64,000 nucleotides of DNA from Loxodes magnus. Taxonomy: Eukaryota; Ciliophora; Karyorelictea; Loxodida; Loxodidae. The stretch is from assembly GCA_946699065.1 (NCBI GenBank), contig CAMPDV010000130.1, forward strand, positions 496,001 to 560,000, in the 5' to 3' direction. Position numbers and translations under genes: made by a program. Shown here piece by piece: positions 58,739 to 64,000 of the stretch; the first letter of the stretch is position 1, and the number at the start of each line of letters is the position of its first letter. The notes below the pieces were generated by a model. The model worked only from the letters and a program-made list of their open reading frames with translations, was not told the DNA's origin and ran no database searches.

Positions 58739-59795
58739 ATTTATATTAAATATTTATATTGTTTTGTAATTTTTTATAATAAAATAATAAATTTTCAGTA
58801 AATGATTTTTTATAATTTTAAAAGAAAAAGAATTGATTGATCAAAAGGACTTTAAAATAATTATTTTTAATTTTTTGAAAAAAATATATGAAAAGAAGTT
58901 ATCTTACTCACATTTAAATATTTTGATTTTATAAGAAATCAAGATTATTAAAAGTAACAGTTATATTATCCAGTTAAATATTTAATATAAGTATAACATT
59001 AAATTTTTTACATTGCTTAAGATCAAAATGATATTCATCTTATTTAATTTTCAACATTATATTTTTATAATTATTAATTTTATTTAAATATATTTTATTT
59101 ATTGAAATTAAATGAAATTTAGTTTTATTTTATTTTAGTTTTTTTTTTTCTTGAAATTTCTATGATATAATTCAAATAGTTTAACCTTATTTTTTTAACT
59201 TTGGTCATACTAAAATCAAAATTAATGAAAGCATATTCTTATATAAAAAGACTTTAAACTATAGTTCTACATATTTTCAATGTAAAAGAATCATTTTATA
59301 AATAAAGTTACATAAATTTCTTCTCTTTATAATTAAATTTGTAAATATATGTCTAAACATAAACATTAACTTTTCATCTTATAAAAAAAAAAAATTTGTT
59401 AATTCTTATATAAATGTAAGTTTTAAAAAATATAGTATATATTTGAATTTTTTATTCCTAACAGTAAAAATAAAATAAGAATAAATTATAAATAAAAAAA
59501 TAAATATTTTAATTTTAATTTGTAGTTATTTTTTATCAAATAAATCTAATTTTATTGTCTAAATTTAATATTAAGCATTTTTTCTATTTTTCACAAATTT
59601 TTTATAAAAATAACATTTTTTGCAAGTCATATAAAATAAAGATTAAAATTTTAAATTAAATTTTAATAGAAAAAATATTTTCATATCGTTATTTGATTCT
59701 ATTATATTAAAAATTTTGCATTTAAAGAATAAAAAAAATTTATTTTTTTCATTTAAATTTAATTTAAAATTACTTATTTTTTATTCTATATAAAA
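58739..59795. other. AT-rich spacer
   Basis: Extreme A/T content, nothing recognised. Confidence 0.5.
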
Positions 59796-60182
59796 GGATA
59801 TCGATCGCGTCAAAAAAAACTAGTAAGAAATTTGGCGCATTTTATACTACATTGCGAGTAATCTCGAAAAAGATGCCACCACTAGGAAGGGTGGATAAAC
59901 TCAGTTAAGACAAGCCTAACTTGACCGAGGGTTTTATCTAGCAGTATGAAAGTTTGACTGACGAGCCTGCTAACGATTAATGATTAATTCTTATATGGAC
60001 ATTATTCAAGAAGACTGAAGCATTTAATTCAAGATTTAAGAATAATTTTTAATAAGAAGATTTGGAAAAGATGAAGTGACTCTTAGGACGAATAGATCAT
60101 AATCAAATTTTTGAGAAAATTTTTTTAATTCTAAATAATAATACTGAAAGAGTTAAGCGCCAACAAGGTACTACGCGCTCTA
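59796..60182 (+). repeat. SINE-like retroposon, family A
   Basis: Head AAAAGGATATCGATCGCG, body shared with 8047-8440 and 31204-31712 (GCAGTATGAAAGTTTGACTG), and the common 3' box at about 60145-60182 (AAGGTACTACGCGCTC). No gene inside. Confidence 0.7.
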
Positions 60183-61390
60183 AAAATATATTTATTTATT
60201 TTTTATAATTACTTTCTAAAATTATTTTTAATAAAAATAAATTTAATTATTTTAAGTTCAGGTATTTTTTCAGTCAAAATTATAGTAAATTTCTTAAAAA
60301 AAGAGTATGAGTTATGAAAAATCTTTTTTATGAATAAATAGTTTATTAAAACAAAAAATTTAACAAAATTATTAAATTAATTTTTAAGTCCCAAAGAAAT
60401 TGAATCTCTAAAATTTTTATAATTTATAAGATTGATTTTTAAAAATTCTAAATATCTAAACACTATAAAACTAAAAATTATTCTTACTCTTTTTAAAATT
60501 ATTCAATTTAAATTTAATCTAAAATTTTTATTTTAAAATTTGAAATATATCCAGAAAAATCATAATAGTTTAAAATCACAAGAGGCTAAAAAAATATTTT
60601 ATTGTATAAATTTTTTGCGTTCTTTAACTTTCGAATTATGAGCTTCGAGTATTGTCTTAAATAAAAATAGAAAATATATTTACGCGAAATACATCAACTT
60701 TCGTTGAAAAAAAATATATGGATTACGCATAAATATTACACTGTAAAAAAACTGCTCACAAAAAATAAAAATAACTAAATGAAGTAAAAAACTAATCGAT
60801 TTAAATTAAATAAAATCGAAAAAAATTTCGAAATACAATGATTATTCCAAGTCTATAAAAGAGTGAATTCAGATAAATCTATCAACTTGCAAGAAGTTTT
60901 TAAATGATGTCTTTTAAAAAATTAATTTTGAGAAAATAGCTTTTTAATAAATACACATCTTTAATACAATAAAAACAAAATATAAAAACATAGAAATAAA
61001 AAACAATCTGTATAAATGATAAAATCTATGAAAAAAAAAATTAAAAAGAATTAAAAAAATTAAAAAAATTAAAAAAATCATAATTATTCTAAGAAAAAAA
61101 GAAAATAGGCATCTTAAAATTAACAATAAATGAAAAATATAAAGATAAAAATGACTAAAATATCTAATCATTAAAAAAAATAAATAAAAAACAAAATCAC
61201 GGATTATCAAAAAAATAAAAAATTAAAATTAAAAAAATTCTAAAAAATCTCTAAACGAAAGAAATGTCGAAAATTGAATTAAAAAAAAAACTAAAAAAAA
61301 AATTAAAAAAAATAATGAGTTAAAAAATATTAATCGAAAAAAAAATAGTAAACCTCTAAAAAACGAAAAAAAAAGAAATTCATATCTTAC
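60183..61390. other. AT-rich spacer with A-rich simple sequence
   Basis: 60560-60900 is slightly more complex, with TCGAAA/TTCG words but no gene. 61020-61330 is dominated by AATTAAAAAA repeats, which create the spurious hydrophobic minus-strand frame at 60944-61210. Confidence 0.5.
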
Positions 61391-61415
61391 AAAATACTAT
61401 TTTTATCATAAAAAA

Positions 61416-61487
61416 GCCTCCACGCGGGCTCGAACCACGGACCTTTCGCTTACTAAGCGAATGCTCTGCCAACTGAGCCATAGAGGC
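61416..61487 (-). tRNA. tRNA-Thr (anticodon AGU), unit 1
   Basis: 72-nt cloverleaf: acceptor GCCTCTA/TGGAGGC, D arm GCTC/GAGC, anticodon stem TTCGC/GCGAA with loop TTAGTAA, T arm CGTGG-TTCGAGC-CCGCG. The anticodon AGT is usually edited to IGU, reading ACU, ACC and ACA. The T-loop region matches a Pol III B box and a T6 terminator follows directly. Confidence 0.97.
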
Positions 61488-61639
61488 TTGTTAATAAGTA
61501 TTATATAATCATTATTTAAATCCAAAAATATCATACGACTTTTAAAAAGATTTCGTTCTTAACATCCAGAACATAAATATGCTTTATGAAAAAAACTTTT
61601 CTAGTTATTATTATAGTTTAGTGAAGTCAATATTTAATA

Positions 61640-61710
61640 GCTCTTATGGTGTAATGGCGAGCACCTTGGACTCTAAATCCAATGATCTGAGTTCGAATCT
61701 CAGTAAGAGC
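61640..61710 (+). tRNA. tRNA-Gln (anticodon CUA), reads UAG as glutamine, unit 1
   Basis: 71-nt cloverleaf: acceptor GCTCTTA/TAAGAGC, D arm GTGT/GCAC, anticodon stem TTGGA/TCCAA with loop CTCTAAA, T arm CTGAG-TTCGAAT-CTCAG. Anticodon CTA pairs with UAG. The sequence around D arm, anticodon arm and T arm resembles ciliate tRNA-Gln, and UAG is glutamine in the genes of this window, so it is the normal glutamine decoder and not a mutant suppressor. A T5 Pol III terminator follows one base after the acceptor stem. Confidence 0.95.
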
Positions 61711-62003
61711 ATTTTTAGAAATATTTCTATATTGTTCTAACCTTATGATCACACTACTTTTTTTTCTTAATAATGTTTAAAATTTAAAAGTCGAAAATTT
61801 ATTTAACATTAAATATTATTTTTTATAACATTTTTTTTGGTAATAAACCTTTTAGAAAACTATGAATTTTACTTTTTTAAACTGAGTTTTTTTCGCTAAG
61901 ATAGCTAAATATTTTAATATATGTATTATAAAAATATTCACCTTTTATAACATTTTTTATTGATTTTAAAACATAACAAAAATACTATTTTTATCATAAA
62001 AAA

Positions 62004-62075
62004 GCCTCCACGCGGGCTCGAACCACGGACCTTTCGCTTACTAAGCGAATGCTCTGCCAACTGAGCCATAGAGGC
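62004..62075 (-). tRNA. tRNA-Thr (AGU), unit 2
   Basis: Identical to 61416-61487. Confidence 0.97.
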
Positions 62076-62227
62076 TTGTTAATAAGTATTATATAATCAT
62101 TATTTAAATCCAAAAATATCATACGACTTTTAAAAAGATTTCGTTCTTAACATCCAGAACATAAATATGCTTTATGAAAAAAACTTTTCTAGTTATTATT
62201 ATAGTTTAGTGAAGTCAATATTTAATA

Positions 62228-62298
62228 GCTCTTATGGTGTAATGGCGAGCACCTTGGACTCTAAATCCAATGATCTGAGTTCGAATCTCAGTAAGAGC
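62228..62298 (+). tRNA. tRNA-Gln (CUA), unit 2
   Basis: Identical to 61640-61710. Confidence 0.95.
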
Positions 62299-62591
62299 AT
62301 TTTTAGAAATATTTCTATATTGTTCTAACCTTATGATCACACTACTTTTTTTTCTTAATAATGTTTAAAATTTAAAAGTCGAAAATTTATTTAACATTAA
62401 ATATTATTTTTTATAACATTTTTTTTGGTAATAAACCTTTTAGAAAACTATGAATTTTACTTTTTTAAACTGAGTTTTTTTCGCTAAGATAGCTAAATAT
62501 TTTAATATATGTATTATAAAAATATTCACCTTTTATAACATTTTTTATTGATTTTAAAACATAACAAAAATACTATTTTTATCATAAAAAA

Positions 62592-62663
62592 GCCTCCACG
62601 CGGGCTCGAACCACGGACCTTTCGCTTACTAAGCGAATGCTCTGCCAACTGAGCCATAGAGGC
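62592..62663 (-). tRNA. tRNA-Thr (AGU), unit 3
   Basis: Identical to 61416-61487. Confidence 0.97.
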
Positions 62664-62815
62664 TTGTTAATAAGTATTATATAATCATTATTTAAATCCA
62701 AAAATATCATACGACTTTTAAAAAGATTTCGTTCTTAACATCCAGAACATAAATATGCTTTATGAAAAAAACTTTTCTAGTTATTATTATAGTTTAGTGA
62801 AGTCAATATTTAATA

Positions 62816-62886
62816 GCTCTTATGGTGTAATGGCGAGCACCTTGGACTCTAAATCCAATGATCTGAGTTCGAATCTCAGTAAGAGC
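62816..62886 (+). tRNA. tRNA-Gln (CUA), unit 3
   Basis: Identical to 61640-61710. Confidence 0.95.
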
Positions 62887-63179
62887 ATTTTTAGAAATAT
62901 TTCTATATTGTTCTAACCTTATGATCACACTACTTTTTTTTCTTAATAATGTTTAAAATTTAAAAGTCGAAAATTTATTTAACATTAAATATTATTTTTT
63001 ATAACATTTTTTTTGGTAATAAACCTTTTAGAAAACTATGAATTTTACTTTTTTAAACTGAGTTTTTTTCGCTAAGATAGCTAAATATTTTAATATATGT
63101 ATTATAAAAATATTCACCTTTTATAACATTTTTTATTGATTTTAAAACATAACAAAAATACTATTTTTATCATAAAAAA

Positions 63180-63251
63180 GCCTCCACGCGGGCTCGAACC
63201 ACGGACCTTTCGCTTACTAAGCGAATGCTCTGCCAACTGAGCCATAGAGGC
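63180..63251 (-). tRNA. tRNA-Thr (AGU), unit 4
   Basis: Identical to 61416-61487. Confidence 0.97.
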
Positions 63252-63403
63252 TTGTTAATAAGTATTATATAATCATTATTTAAATCCAAAAATATCATAC
63301 GACTTTTAAAAAGATTTCGTTCTTAACATCCAGAACATAAATATGCTTTATGAAAAAAACTTTTCTAGTTATTATTATAGTTTAGTGAAGTCAATATTTA
63401 ATA

Positions 63404-63474
63404 GCTCTTATGGTGTAATGGCGAGCACCTTGGACTCTAAATCCAATGATCTGAGTTCGAATCTCAGTAAGAGC
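63404..63474 (+). tRNA. tRNA-Gln (CUA), unit 4
   Basis: Identical to 61640-61710. Confidence 0.95.
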
Positions 63475-63767
63475 ATTTTTAGAAATATTTCTATATTGTT
63501 CTAACCTTATGATCACACTACTTTTTTTTCTTAATAATGTTTAAAATTTAAAAGTCGAAAATTTATTTAACATTAAATATTATTTTTTATAACATTTTTT
63601 TTGGTAATAAACCTTTTAGAAAACTATGAATTTTACTTTTTTAAACTGAGTTTTTTTCGCTAAGATAGCTAAATATTTTAATATATGTATTATAAAAATA
63701 TTCACCTTTTATAACATTTTTTATTGATTTTAAAACATAACAAAAATACTATTTTTATCATAAAAAA

Positions 63768-63839
63768 GCCTCCACGCGGGCTCGAACCACGGACCTTTCG
63801 CTTACTAAGCGAATGCTCTGCCAACTGAGCCATAGAGGC
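63768..63839 (-). tRNA. tRNA-Thr (AGU), unit 5
   Basis: Identical to 61416-61487. Confidence 0.97.
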
Positions 63840-63991
63840 TTGTTAATAAGTATTATATAATCATTATTTAAATCCAAAAATATCATACGACTTTTAAAAA
63901 GATTTCGTTCTTAACATCCAGAACATAAATATGCTTTATGAAAAAAACTTTTCTAGTTATTATTATAGTTTAGTGAAGTCAATATTTAATA

Positions 63992-64000
63992 GCTCTTATG
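63992..64000 (+). tRNA. tRNA-Gln (CUA), unit 5, cut by window end
   Basis: Only the first nine bases (GCTCTTATG) are in the window; the position in the 588-bp unit identifies it. Confidence 0.85.

Larger units (their letters stand above)
61391..64000. repeat. Tandem array of 588-bp tRNA units (about 4.4 copies, runs off the window)
   Basis: Unit starts repeat at exact 588-base steps (tRNA-Thr at 61416, 62004, 62592, 63180, 63768). No differences between units were noticed by eye. Each unit holds one minus-strand tRNA-Thr and one plus-strand tRNA-Gln, 152 bp apart and pointing away from each other, then a 293-bp AT-rich spacer. The array continues past the right edge. Confidence 0.97.

Noticed and set aside
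60944-61210. Hydrophobic minus-strand frame rich in F, L and I
   Set aside because: Reverse strand of AATTAAAAAA-type simple sequence; no start context or diverse residues.
61640-61710. Reading tRNA(CUA) as a mutant nonsense suppressor or tRNA-Tyr variant
   Set aside because: Gln-type sequence features, several identical copies, and UAG is a frequent Gln codon in the genes here.

Overview
The window is very AT-rich eukaryotic DNA from a ciliate that uses a non-standard genetic code. UAA and UAG are read as glutamine everywhere. UGA is read as tryptophan inside genes but also ends them. The best proof is the penicillin-acylase-like gene on the minus strand (37478-39925). Its family-invariant Trp residues (GSNNW, PSQW, DWNG) are UGA codons, its Gln residues are mostly UAA/UAG, and its frame then ends on UGA. 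This fits the ambiguous karyorelict code (Loxodes-like, NCBI table 27) better than the Condylostoma code (table 28), because the clear gene ends here are UGA. Ordinary ORF callers fail on this window: nearly all ORFs they report are antisense or out-of-frame shadows. Two short introns (16 and 23 nt) can be inferred from frame changes flanked by GT and AG.

Layout. Positions 1-9130 hold a small ARF-like GTPase gene (1891-2424), several weak hypothetical genes and short retroposons. Positions 9131-23921 are a head-to-tail triplication of a 4.93-kb unit. Each unit carries one ARF-like GTPase gene, two ORF1-only LINE fossils and one SINE; a further lone GTPase copy follows at 24029. Positions 24.5-31.2 kb are mostly spacer with weak or decayed genes. 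A MORN-repeat gene (31784-33720) is split by an ORF1-only element with a 15-bp target duplication. Positions 33.9-37.2 kb are retroposon-rich, including one ORF1 element whose frame looks whole. The penicillin-acylase-like gene follows, then more ORF1 elements (40.4-45 kb). Next come two TRIM-like genes, one RING-B-box-coiled-coil-Kelch (45087-47120) and one RING-B-box-long-coiled-coil (from 48759), the latter hit by an ORF1 element close to its stop. Positions 54.2-56.2 kb hold the C-terminal part of a LINE reverse-transcriptase protein next to another ORF1 element. The right end (61391-64000) is a tandem array of 588-bp units, each with a tRNA-Thr(AGU) and a tRNA-Gln(CUA), the tRNA that reads UAG.

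The mobile DNA shares one style. There are many short elements (about 0.3-0.9 kb) that begin near an A-rich stretch plus ATGG. The ORF1-only class has target duplications of variable length (9-18 bp), a CCHC zinc knuckle, and a conserved 3' hairpin whose loop usually holds UGA. The SINE class has several unrelated bodies with one common 3' box. Both point to LINE-type retroposition driven in trans.
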